Assembly (NCBI GenBank): GCA_021822385.1 | Contig: JAKARC010000015.1 | Coordinates: 1-54,119 of the forward strand | Length of the DNA stretch: 54,119 nucleotides | DNA from: Pseudomonadota bacterium | Lineage (GTDB): Bacteria > Pseudomonadota > Gammaproteobacteria > Steroidobacterales > Steroidobacteraceae | Direction of reading: 5' to 3' | Part shown: positions 27,163-35,250 of the stretch, one piece after another | Numbering within the stretch: position 1 is the first letter of the stretch | Layout of the letters: every line of letters begins with the position of its first letter | Position numbers and translations under genes: made by a program | The notes under the pieces: model-generated | Database searches by the model: none | What the model saw: only the letters and a program-made list of their open reading frames with translations | Told to the model about the DNA's origin: nothing

Positions 27163-28545
27163 ATGTCAACTGCAGACGACCGCCTGCTCGATACGCTATC
27201 GACCGTGCGTTGGAACCGGTTTCATACGGTTGCCGTTGCCCTGTTCGGACTCGGCTGGGCGCTGGATGCATTCGAGGTCACGCTGATCGGCAATGTGCTG
27301 GCGGCATTGCGCCAGCATTTTTTTCTCGGCCGCAATGCGATGTCGATCATCCTGGCGGCCTGGTTCGTCGGCCTGATGATCGGAGCGGCGGGCTTTGGCA
27401 CCTTGTCGGACCGGTTCGGCCGGCGCCGAGTGTTTTTGACAAGCCTGGTGCTTTATGGTGTGGCGACGCTGGCGACTGCGTTCGCGCCGAATATTGCTGT
27501 TCTGCTCGTCTTGCGCGTGCTCGCCGGCATCGGCGTAGGTGCAGAATACTCGGCGATCAACGCGGCGATCACTGAACTCGTGCCGAGCCGCTCGCGGGGT
27601 CGAGCCGCGGCGATCGTGCTGAATTTCTGGCCGATCGGCAGCTTCATGGCGGCGCTGCTCGCGTGGCTGGTACTCTCGACGCTGCCGGCCGATATCGGCT
27701 GGCGGGTGGTGTTCGGCATCGGTGGATTGATTGCGCTGTCGGCCGCCTGGTTCAGGCGTCACCTACCGGAGAGTCCGCGCTGGCTGATCAATGCGGGACG
27801 GACCGAGGATGCGCGTGCCATCATCGGCGCGATCGAGGCTGGAGTGACCTCGCTGCCGCCTGCCACCACGACGCCGATAGCACACCGCATCCGGCGCGAA
27901 ACGGGGCATTTCCGCAGGCTCCTGCGTCACTATCCGGGGCGCCTCCTGCTCGGTGCGGCGCTCGATTTTGCGGAGGCCTCGGGTTACTATGGTTTGTTCG
28001 CATTTCTGCCGCTTGTGGTCGTGCCGGCGCTGCATTTGCCGCCGGCGCGCTTGCCGTTGTTCTATCTCGCCGGCAGCGTGGGTGCCGCGATCGGCGGTCT
28101 CGTTGCCGCGGCGTTGCTTGACCGGCTCGGACGCAGCTGGACCGTGGGCGGATTTTATCTCGCCACCGCGCTTGCTCTCGTCGGCTTCGCCATGATCACC
28201 CGCTTCGGCGCCGGCCCCATCATGCTCGGTTTCGCACTCGTCAATCTGCTGGCGACCGGTAGTTGGATTGCGGCCTATCCGACCTTCTCCGAGCTGTTTC
28301 CGACGGCGCTCAGGGCGAGCGGCATCGGGGCATCCGTTGCCGTCGGCCGGATCGGTGCGGCACTCGCGCCCTTCCTGGTCGGTTATGTGGGTGCACGAAG
28401 CATGCCAGCGGCACTGTTGATGCTCGCTCTGTTCTGGGCGCTCGGTGCGGTCGCGATCCTGATCTGGCGGTTGCGCGGGGGCATTGAGGGCTGTGGTCTT
28501 GCGCTTGAACAGATCAGCGCGACGCGCCCGGTCAGCGAGGTGTGA
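27163..28545 (+). CDS. Major facilitator superfamily transporter
   Basis: A 460-residue protein with 12 predicted membrane helices. The cytoplasmic loop motif is FGTLSDRFGRRRVFLTSLVL between helices 2 and 3. A sugar-porter/AAHS-like motif, HLPESPRWLINAGR, is in the central loop. Helix 1 carries WALDAFEVTLIG, as in organic-acid/H+ symporters. The substrate is unknown. The next gene begins 11 bases after its stop on the same strand, so this transporter probably moves the substrate or product of the phosphoesterase-radical SAM protein. That link is inferred from position. Confidence 0.9.
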   Translation: MSTADDRLLDTLSTVRWNRFHTVAVALFGLGWALDAFEVTLIGNVLAALRQHFFLGRNAMSIILAAWFVGLMIGAAGFGTLSDRFGRRRVFLTSLVLYGVATLATAFAPNIAVLLVLRVLAGIGVGAEYSAINAAITELVPSRSRGRAAAIVLNFWPIGSFMAALLAWLVLSTLPADIGWRVVFGIGGLIALSAAWFRRHLPESPRWLINAGRTEDARAIIGAIEAGVTSLPPATTTPIAHRIRRETGHFRRLLRHYPGRLLLGAALDFAEASGYYGLFAFLPLVVVPALHLPPARLPLFYLAGSVGAAIGGLVAAALLDRLGRSWTVGGFYLATALALVGFAMITRFGAGPIMLGFALVNLLATGSWIAAYPTFSELFPTALRASGIGASVAVGRIGAALAPFLVGYVGARSMPAALLMLALFWALGAVAILIWRLRGGIEGCGLALEQISATRPVSEV

Positions 28546-28556
28546 GGAGTCGCAGG

Positions 28557-30281
28557 ATGCTCGAGCGGATCACTGCCCATTCTGCCGTTCCCTGTATCGT
28601 TGCCGAGGAATCGGTCCTCGTCTTCGGCGGCTGCTATAGCAATCTTGCCGCGACACGTGCTTTATTCGATGTCGCTCGGCACCATCGGATCCCGGCCGAG
28701 CGAATGATCTGCACCGGGGACGTTGTCGCCTATGGCGCCCATCCGCAGGAGTGCGTCGATCTGATCCGCGGGCACGGCATTGCCACAGTGATGGGCAATT
28801 GCGAGGAACAGCTGGCAGCGCGGGCCACCGACTGCGGCTGCGGCTTTGTTCCGGGCTCATCGTGCGACCGTCTCGCCACGGCGTGGTTCGCCTACGCCGA
28901 TCAGCGGATCGATGCGGATGCGCGCCTGTGGATGGCCTCACTCCCCCGACGGATCGACCTCGTGATCGGGGCAGCGCGATTTGCGGTCGTGCATGGCGCA
29001 CCGAGCCGCATCAACCGATTTCTGTTCGCTTCAGACACCGACAGCATCTTCGCCGAGGAAATCGCGCTCACAGGATGCGAGGGTGTCATTGCGGGACACA
29101 CCGGCATTGGCTTCACCCGCAGGATCGGGCAGCAGCTCTGGCACAATGCCGGCGCAATCGGCATGCCGGCCAATGATGGCACGCCGCGCTGTTGGTACTC
29201 GCTGGTGCGATGCGCCGACGAGGGTCCGGTCTTCGAGCTGCACCCGCTCGAATACGATTACCGCTCCGCCGCGCGCGCCATGCGGCGTGCCGGCCTGCCC
29301 GCCGAATACGCCGCGACACTCGAGAGCGGAATTTGGCCGAATCTTGACATCCTGCCCCATCCGGAACGGGCCGCAACCGCCACGGCACTGGAAAAGACCC
29401 CGGGGACCGACGCCGAGGTCGCGCTCGAGACGCTTGAAACGCTCTGGTTCAACACCGGAACATTGTGCAACCTGGCCTGCAGCGGCTGCTACATCGAGAG
29501 CAGTCCGAGCAATGATCGGCTTGCCTGGCTGCCAGTTCAGACGGTGCGCCGCATCCTCGATGAGGCGGCCGAACGTCATCCGCAGCTGCGCGAGATTGGC
29601 TTCACCGGTGGGGAGCCGTTCATGAACCCGGATATCGAAGCATTGATCGATCTTGGTCTTGAACGTGGCTATCGAGTACTGGTGCTGACCAACGCGATGA
29701 GACCACTGCGCCATCATTTCGCGACCCTCGCTGCATGGCGCGACCGTGATCTGCATCTGCGCGTCTCGCTCGATCATTACACAGAGGCGGGCCACGCTGC
29801 GTTGCGGGGTCCGCGTGCATGGGCGGCGGCGCTGTCAGGGATCGACGCGCTCGTTGCTGCCGGATTTATGCCGTCGATCGCCGCACGATTCGATCCCGCG
29901 GCGGAGAATGAAGCTGAGACTCGTGCCGGATTTGCCAGGTTGTTCGCGACGCGGAACTGGCCGATCGATGCCTCCGATCCTCAGCATCTTGTGCTATTTC
30001 CCGAAATGAATGTACCGGCGGAAGTACGCGGCGTCAGTGCCGCCGCCTGGGCGGCGCTGCGCGCGCGCGGGGCCGACGCAATGTGCCGCACTGCGCGCAT
30101 GGTGGTGCAGCGCAAAGGTGACCTCGAGGCCTCTGTCGTTGCCTGCACGTTACTGCCGTACGAGGCGCGATTCGACCTCGGCAGCACTCTGGCCGAGGCG
30201 TCCCGATCCGTCACTCTGGACCATCCGCACTGCGCGCGATTCTGCGTTTTCGGTGCCTCCTCCTGTATGAGCGCGCGATAA
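28557..30281 (+). CDS. Fusion of atypical calcineurin-like phosphoesterase and radical SAM domain
   Basis: A 574-residue, two-domain protein. Residues 20-265 follow a YfcE-like metallophosphoesterase layout: GGCYSN (24-29), TGDVVAYGAHP (53-63), MGNCEEQ (79-85), VVHGAPS and AGHTGIG (179-185). The usual ligands are changed: DxH reads GxY, GNH reads GNC and GHTH reads GHTG. A cysteine cluster lies at 93-103 (CGCG...SSC). Residues 290-574 form a radical SAM domain with TLCNLACSGCYIES (Cys304, 308, 311) and FTGGEPFMNP. Three more cysteines end the protein (HCARFCVFGASSC). The ATG at 28557 has GAGGAG eight bases upstream. The reaction is unknown. Confidence 0.85.
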   Translation: MLERITAHSAVPCIVAEESVLVFGGCYSNLAATRALFDVARHHRIPAERMICTGDVVAYGAHPQECVDLIRGHGIATVMGNCEEQLAARATDCGCGFVPGSSCDRLATAWFAYADQRIDADARLWMASLPRRIDLVIGAARFAVVHGAPSRINRFLFASDTDSIFAEEIALTGCEGVIAGHTGIGFTRRIGQQLWHNAGAIGMPANDGTPRCWYSLVRCADEGPVFELHPLEYDYRSAARAMRRAGLPAEYAATLESGIWPNLDILPHPERAATATALEKTPGTDAEVALETLETLWFNTGTLCNLACSGCYIESSPSNDRLAWLPVQTVRRILDEAAERHPQLREIGFTGGEPFMNPDIEALIDLGLERGYRVLVLTNAMRPLRHHFATLAAWRDRDLHLRVSLDHYTEAGHAALRGPRAWAAALSGIDALVAAGFMPSIAARFDPAAENEAETRAGFARLFATRNWPIDASDPQHLVLFPEMNVPAEVRGVSAAAWAALRARGADAMCRTARMVVQRKGDLEASVVACTLLPYEARFDLGSTLAEASRSVTLDHPHCARFCVFGASSCMSAR

Positions 30282-30314
30282 ATTTGCCTGTGATCGCGGA
30301 TCGCATGCCACGTC

Positions 30315-30331
30315 GGCGCGCGTAGCGCGCC
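30315..30331. terminator. Hairpin between two convergent genes
   Basis: GGCGCGC and GCGCGCC form a perfect 7-bp stem with a GTA loop in the 60-base gap between the fusion-protein gene and the GGDEF-EAL gene. It probably serves both directions. No T-tract is present. Confidence 0.5.
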
Positions 30332-30341
30332 AGGGCTGATT

Positions 30342-32045
30342 TCAAAGTGGGGGCGCCAGAGGAGGCCAGTCCTCCTCGCGGTAGAAGTCGCCACTGCCAA
30401 AGGTACAGCCCAAGGCAAGCAGGGTGGCACGCGACTCGACCGTATCGACTCCACTGGCAATCGGCTCCACGCCCAAGGCATTGGCCAACGCAATACCAGC
30501 GCGGCAGATCGTGGCTGCGATCGGGTCGGTGTGCAGTACCGTGACCCAGGCGCGGTCGAGCTGCAAACCGGACAGAGGGGCGCGGGCGAGTGCGGGCAGG
30601 GATCCGAGGTCCCGGCCCACTTCATCAACGACCAGACGCACGCCGAGGCGCTTCAGCGCCTCGGCGTGTTCAGGCGGGCGCGTCACGAACACTTTCTCGG
30701 CAATGCGCAACTCGAGGCGGGCGGCCGGTATGCCGCCGGCGGCGACGAGCTGCGCGACATCGCACAGAAACAGATCATCGAGCACATGGTGTTGCAGTGC
30801 GGCAAATGAGATGCATCCCTCGAGCGCACCGCGACCGGTAAGTCGCGCGAAATCCTCGCGCAATTGCTCGAGAACCGAGCGCGACAGCGCGCTCGCAAGT
30901 CCCGTCGCTGCAGCGACCCGGATGAATTCCGCGGGTCGGATCTGCCCACGCTGCGGGTGAATCCAGTGCAGTGAGCCGACCCAGCCCACGAGGCGATCGG
31001 TCCGCAGATCGTGGCGACCGCGGTAACGCAGGCGGATCTCGCCATTGTCGATGGCGCGGCGCAGCTCGGCGCGCAGGTCGATACGCGCCAAGGCACGCAG
31101 TTGCACACTGTCGGTGAAGAAATGAATGTCGCGGGTGCGTCCCGATCGACGCGCCTGCAGCGAGGCGGCGCGTGCCCGCTCGAGCAACAGCTGTGGTGAG
31201 TCGGTATCGCGACCCGCGATGGCAACTCCGACATAGGGCGTCAGATGAAAATCGGCCTCAGCGCAATGAATAGGCGCGCGCAAGCTGGCACAAATGTCGT
31301 TCACGCACGCCTCGATCGCTGCCCGCTCGTCGCTGTCGATGACGACCGCAAGCAGGCTCGCGCTCAACAGTCCAAGATATGCGCACGGTCCACCGCGCGC
31401 GGATGCCGGGTCTTCGCGTTGCGGCGGAAGTCGGCGCCGCGCCGCGCCGATGACCTGCTCGGAGACCTCGGCCGCGAGCACCGCCGAAATATCGGCGAAC
31501 CCATCGATGTGAATGATGGCCAGCGCAAGCGGCGTTTCGCGCACCGTCGCCCACGCCAAAGATTCCCGCAACCGCTGCAGGAAGGTGCCTCGCTCGAATT
31601 CCGGAGGGGGCTCGCTGACGGCGACGTCGCGCAACGGGCGGATGACGCACACGACGCGATCGGTACCCTGGGGCGAGGCGTGCACGACATATTCGACGCC
31701 GCAGCTCGTAAAGCGTGCGGCTGCGGCTTCATGCTGAGCGCTGACCGTACGCGCGAGCTGCTTCAGGAGGCTCGAAAGACGTGCGGGCCAGATGGCATCG
31801 ACCGATTTGCCGATGCTGCCGGGGCGGGGATTGAGCGCGGATGTGGTGCCGCCACCCCCGTGGGCCAGCAAAGTGCCATCCCGACCGACCCAGAGAACAA
31901 GGTCGGGCAGGGAATCAATGATTAATTCCGCAGCGAACCGCGCGCCGGAGTGTGGCACGACTTCGTGTGGAACTGGGGCATCGACAGGATTGAGCACGGT
32001 AGGGAGCGGAACGGGACAGGACCGACGAGGGAATCTGATCGCCAT
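30342..32045 (-). CDS. PAS-GGDEF-EAL protein with degenerate catalytic motifs
   Basis: A 567-residue protein with no membrane segment. A PAS-like region (LPDLVLWVGRDGTLL, about 46-60) precedes a GGDEF-like domain (about 155-310) and an EAL-like domain (about 320-560). The GGDEF signature position reads YLGLLSA. The EAL signature reads GWVGSLHW, so EAL is VGS at 356-358. LExxE reads LELRIAE, DDFG reads DEVG and AEGVE reads ASGVD. Loss of all these residues argues against cyclase or phosphodiesterase activity. A c-di-GMP-binding or protein-interaction role is more likely. It is divergent from the trans-sulfuration gene. Confidence 0.82.
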   Translation of the reverse strand: MAIRFPRRSCPVPLPTVLNPVDAPVPHEVVPHSGARFAAELIIDSLPDLVLWVGRDGTLLAHGGGGTTSALNPRPGSIGKSVDAIWPARLSSLLKQLARTVSAQHEAAAARFTSCGVEYVVHASPQGTDRVVCVIRPLRDVAVSEPPPEFERGTFLQRLRESLAWATVRETPLALAIIHIDGFADISAVLAAEVSEQVIGAARRRLPPQREDPASARGGPCAYLGLLSASLLAVVIDSDERAAIEACVNDICASLRAPIHCAEADFHLTPYVGVAIAGRDTDSPQLLLERARAASLQARRSGRTRDIHFFTDSVQLRALARIDLRAELRRAIDNGEIRLRYRGRHDLRTDRLVGWVGSLHWIHPQRGQIRPAEFIRVAAATGLASALSRSVLEQLREDFARLTGRGALEGCISFAALQHHVLDDLFLCDVAQLVAAGGIPAARLELRIAEKVFVTRPPEHAEALKRLGVRLVVDEVGRDLGSLPALARAPLSGLQLDRAWVTVLHTDPIAATICRAGIALANALGVEPIASGVDTVESRATLLALGCTFGSGDFYREEDWPPLAPPL

Positions 32046-32246
32046 CGGCTCGGTGCGTGCCGAGCCGGACAGGCTGCGCGTGAGGCTACCGACTTATGGC
32101 CCTAAAAAGCGTGCGTAACGTCATGAAATCGACCGATAAGCACTCAGTATGGCCCACGCCTTACCCCTGCCGGCAGTGCCGGGCACGTGCTGCCGTCCAT
32201 TGATCGGACTGGGAGCCTGATAAGGCAGATCGGCTACCATTGCGCC

Positions 32247-33404
32247 ATGACATCGTACAAAGCAAGTGCACCCAATGGGGTGGGCCCAGGCTCGATTGAC
32301 TCGTGGCTGGTTTCGGCCGGTCGGGACCGTCGTCCAGGTGCACCCCTGAACGTGCCACCATGGCCAGCATCGAACTTCGTGATGGGCGAACCCCGAACCT
32401 ACTCCCGCAGTCATGGTCTGCCGGGCTGGGAGGCTCTTGAGGAAATCGTGGGTGGTCTGGAAGGGGGTATCGCGGTGGCATTCGCCTCGGGCATGGCGGC
32501 AGTCGCGGCTGTGCTCGATCAGCTGCCGACCGGCTCGATCATCGCCCTGGCTGATGACGGCTATCAGGGTGTTGCGGGTCTCGCCGAGGCGGGCCAGGGC
32601 CGCGGTCGCTGGAGCGTGCGGCGCATTGCCGCGACCGACACCCAGCGCTGGATCGAAGCCTGCAGCACGGCCGATCTGATCTGGCTCGAGTCCCTGTCAA
32701 ATCCGCTGCTGGCGGTACCGGACCTCGAGGTCATCTGCGCTGCGCCGCGCAAGCCGGGAGCGATCCTAGCCGTTGACAGCACCTTTGCCACTCCGCTCAA
32801 TCAACGTCCGCTCGCGCTCGGTGCGGACGTGGCGGTGCAGTCGGTCACCAAGTTCATCGGCGGCCATTCGGATCTGCTCGGTGGGCTGGTGAGCGTGCGT
32901 GCCGCCGAGCTTGGCGCGGCGTTGCGACGGTCTCGGGAGCTCTCGGGCGCGACGCCGGGCACACTCGAGACGTTCCTGGCCGTACGCGGCGCCCGCACAC
33001 TGGCCTTGCGGCTCGAGCGCGCGCAAGCGAACGCCATGCAGCTGGCCGAGCGCCTTGCACGCCATGCACAGGTCCTGCAGACGCGGTATCCGGGCCTCGC
33101 GAGCCATCCGACTCATGCGGTGGCGCGCCGTGTCCTCGCGGGCTTCGGCACCATCATCTCGTTCGATGTGCGGGGGGGGGCTGCGGCGGCCGACGCGTTG
33201 TGTGCCGGCCTGCGCCTGATTCAGCATGCCACCAGTCTGGGTGCGGTCGAGTCGACGATCGAACGGCGGGCCCGGGTGCCCGGACAGGAACATCTGCCGG
33301 CTTCGCTGTTGCGCCTGAGCGTGGGCATCGAGGCCATCGAGGATCTGTGGGCCGACCTCGATCAGGCGCTGTGCGCGACGGGCGCTGCAGTGCGGCCCGG
33401 GTGA
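32247..33404 (+). CDS. Cystathionine gamma-synthase-family PLP enzyme
   Basis: A 385-residue protein of the Cys/Met metabolism PLP family. The PLP-binding lysine lies in SVTKFIGGHSDLLGG. The phosphate-binding region is AFASGMAAVAAVLDQL, and the cofactor Asp lies in LAVDSTFATPLNQRP. The C-terminal TSLGAVESTIERRARV is typical. Members catalyse gamma-replacement or elimination on homoserine esters, cystathionine or methionine; motifs do not separate these. The ATG at 32247 gives the conserved N-terminus. An earlier ATG at 32187 adds 20 unconserved residues. No other methionine-pathway gene lies beside it. Confidence 0.88.
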   Translation: MTSYKASAPNGVGPGSIDSWLVSAGRDRRPGAPLNVPPWPASNFVMGEPRTYSRSHGLPGWEALEEIVGGLEGGIAVAFASGMAAVAAVLDQLPTGSIIALADDGYQGVAGLAEAGQGRGRWSVRRIAATDTQRWIEACSTADLIWLESLSNPLLAVPDLEVICAAPRKPGAILAVDSTFATPLNQRPLALGADVAVQSVTKFIGGHSDLLGGLVSVRAAELGAALRRSRELSGATPGTLETFLAVRGARTLALRLERAQANAMQLAERLARHAQVLQTRYPGLASHPTHAVARRVLAGFGTIISFDVRGGAAAADALCAGLRLIQHATSLGAVESTIERRARVPGQEHLPASLLRLSVGIEAIEDLWADLDQALCATGAAVRPG

Positions 33405-33460
33405 GGCGAGTGTCAGAGGCGATAAAGAGTCGATTTACACCGCATAGCGGCAGCGTTGGT

Positions 33461-34300
33461 TCATTTGCGCCGAGGGGGCGGAAAGTCCGGCGCATGCCCG
33501 ATGATCATCACCGGTGGCCCGTTCGCGAGCAAGTGAAAGCCGCCCGTGCCGTGGTGCGGCGCAATCGCCCACTTGAACAATCTGCGCGCATCCTCCAGGA
33601 TCGGGTGGCGGGGCTGACCGTAGTACTCCCTTTGCATCCGCTCGTCATAAAGTCCTACGCATCCATGCGAGGCGGCGTAGCCCGGCACATCGCGTCCGTG
33701 GATCCAGTCGGCAATGCCGTTGGCGCTGACGAAAAACCGCAGCGCGTAGTGCATGGGATAGGGCTTGTCCGTGCCCTCGAGGTCATACAGCGACGAGCTG
33801 TGCCGGCGATCGTAGGCGGTCACCTTGAACAGACCCACTGGTGTGGGTTTGGTGCGGCTGCCGGAAGTGATGGGGAAGGACATGACGCGCCTGCCGTTGG
33901 CGTATGCCCCAAGGAACTGCTCGGTGAGATCCACGAGGATGAATTTTGGCGTGCCGAGCGCCGGTGGGTAGAGTGTCGGCAGGGGTGTGAAGTGATCCAC
34001 CTGGTGCAAATGCCGCGGAACCTTGATCCGTACGCCCGGGTAGATGTGGCGCCGGTCGATACGGTTGAAGCGCAGGACCGCCTGCCATTGCGAGCCGAAC
34101 AGGCCGTGCAGCGTCTCCCCGCGCCTGATGCGCAGGCACGTCCAGGCGATGCGGGCATCGCTCGGATAATGGATTGCGCAAGTGTCGGGCACAGGCTGTG
34201 CAAATGCCGGTGTAGCGAGTGCGAGCGTGAGCCCGAGCACCAGCCAGCGGATATCGTGCGGACGGATCGGTTGCTTCGCCGCGCAGGGCCGGTTTGTCAT
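33461..34300 (-). CDS. L,D-transpeptidase (YkuD) with LysM domain
   Basis: A 279-residue exported protein. A signal peptide (WLVLGLTLALATPAFAQ) is followed by a LysM-like module (RIRRGETLHGLFGSQW, IYPGVRIKVP). The YkuD catalytic domain has IHGRDVPGYAASHGCVGLYD with the active-site Cys. The usual SHGCVRL reads SHGCVGL. The enzyme cross-links peptidoglycan stems or attaches proteins to the wall in the periplasm. ATG 34300 is chosen because the signal peptide follows it directly. It is convergent with the PLP-enzyme gene. Confidence 0.9.
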   Translation of the reverse strand: MTNRPCAAKQPIRPHDIRWLVLGLTLALATPAFAQPVPDTCAIHYPSDARIAWTCLRIRRGETLHGLFGSQWQAVLRFNRIDRRHIYPGVRIKVPRHLHQVDHFTPLPTLYPPALGTPKFILVDLTEQFLGAYANGRRVMSFPITSGSRTKPTPVGLFKVTAYDRRHSSSLYDLEGTDKPYPMHYALRFFVSANGIADWIHGRDVPGYAASHGCVGLYDERMQREYYGQPRHPILEDARRLFKWAIAPHHGTGGFHLLANGPPVMIIGHAPDFPPPRRK

Positions 34301-34796
34301 CGTGTGCTCGTCACGGCGGTGTGCTGCGCACTCGCCCAGAGCGCGCCCGGCGGCGCACCTGTGCAATCGGACTTAAGAGTGTGCAATGGGCAGTATTTCC
34401 TGCAGCAACAATAGGGCAGTGGAGTTCAGCGCTTACGCGCTCGAGTGCCGTTCGGAGGTACATTGGGACGCGCAACTGAGGAGCGATCCCGACACTGTCT
34501 GGCCGGTGACAACAACTTCGGCACCGAAGTTACGATCCCAATACACGCACAAAATCGTCCATAAATACTAGCGGATGTGTGCAATGGGGCGATTAGGGTA
34601 TGTACCTAAGCGACTGCGTAACTGCCCCGCTCGGCGAATCCTCAGCTTCTCGCCGCACATCGGTGCCGCCAGGGAGCCGCCGGAGTTCTCCTGCTACGCA
34701 TAACGACTGCTCGGATACGCAGATCTACTAATATTCGCTGCGGATCGCGCAACCGTATCGTTGTTCCTGTCATCGGCAGATCCAGATACCCCAGCG
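34301..34796. other. Divergent intergenic region between the L,D-transpeptidase and PAS genes
   Basis: About 500 bases. It contains the perfect 18-base palindrome at 34514-34531, a looser inverted repeat (ATTGGGA near 34463 and TCCCAAT near 34535) flanking it, and TTAGG-N7-CCTAA near 34595. No gene is supported. Confidence 0.5.
34514..34531. promoter_or_regulatory. Perfect palindrome AACTTCGG-CA-CCGAAGTT
   Basis: Two exact 8-base arms around CA. The short loop favours a protein-binding operator over an RNA hairpin. It is about 215 bases upstream of the L,D-transpeptidase start and about 265 bases upstream of the PAS-protein start. No regulator gene is adjacent, so the binding protein is unknown. 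Confidence 0.45.
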
Positions 34797-35204
34797 ATGC
34801 ATCAACCCGAACGTCCACGGGTGGACGACTTACTTGCGCAATTCACCGGCGCGATCCTGCTCGTCGATGAAATGGGCAACATTCGCGCGCTCTCCGCGCA
34901 AGCCTGCGCCATGCTGAAGTATGCGCCCCAGGAACTCATGGGTCAGAGCATCGAGACCCTCGTGCCCAGGCGTTGCCGCATGGCTCACATTGGCCATCGC
35001 TTGCGGTTCACGGACGACCAACGGACCCGACCGATGGGCGCGGGCCTCGCGCTGTTCGCGCTCTGCAAGGATGAGAGCGAAATTCCCGTCGATATCAGTC
35101 TCGCCCCGCTGCGACGCGGCCTGGAAGCGCTCACCGTCGTGACGATGCAGCCGCGGGCCGCGCAGCCCCTGCGCCCGAGCGCCGGAAATCCGTCGCCTGC
35201 CTGA
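34797..35204 (+). CDS. Stand-alone PAS-domain protein
   Basis: A 135-residue protein that is essentially one PAS domain (TGAILLVDEMGNIRALSAQA, ELMGQSIETLVPRRCRMAH, then EIPVDISLAPLRRGLEALTV) with a short Pro/Ala tail. It has no output domain, so it may sense a ligand and act through another protein. ATG 34797 is used; a TTG at 34761 would add 12 residues. A terminator-like hairpin starts immediately after its stop. Confidence 0.8.
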   Translation: MHQPERPRVDDLLAQFTGAILLVDEMGNIRALSAQACAMLKYAPQELMGQSIETLVPRRCRMAHIGHRLRFTDDQRTRPMGAGLALFALCKDESEIPVDISLAPLRRGLEALTVVTMQPRAAQPLRPSAGNPSPA

Positions 35205-35227
35205 GGCGCTGCTGCGCCGGCAGCGCC
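35205..35227. terminator. Hairpin between PAS and GT9 genes
   Basis: GGCGCTGC and GCAGCGCC form a perfect 8-bp stem with a 7-base loop, starting at the base after the PAS stop codon. It lies in the 46-base gap between convergent genes and probably works in both directions. No T-tract. Confidence 0.55.
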
Positions 35228-35250
35228 GCTCGTGGCGATGGGCTCAAACC

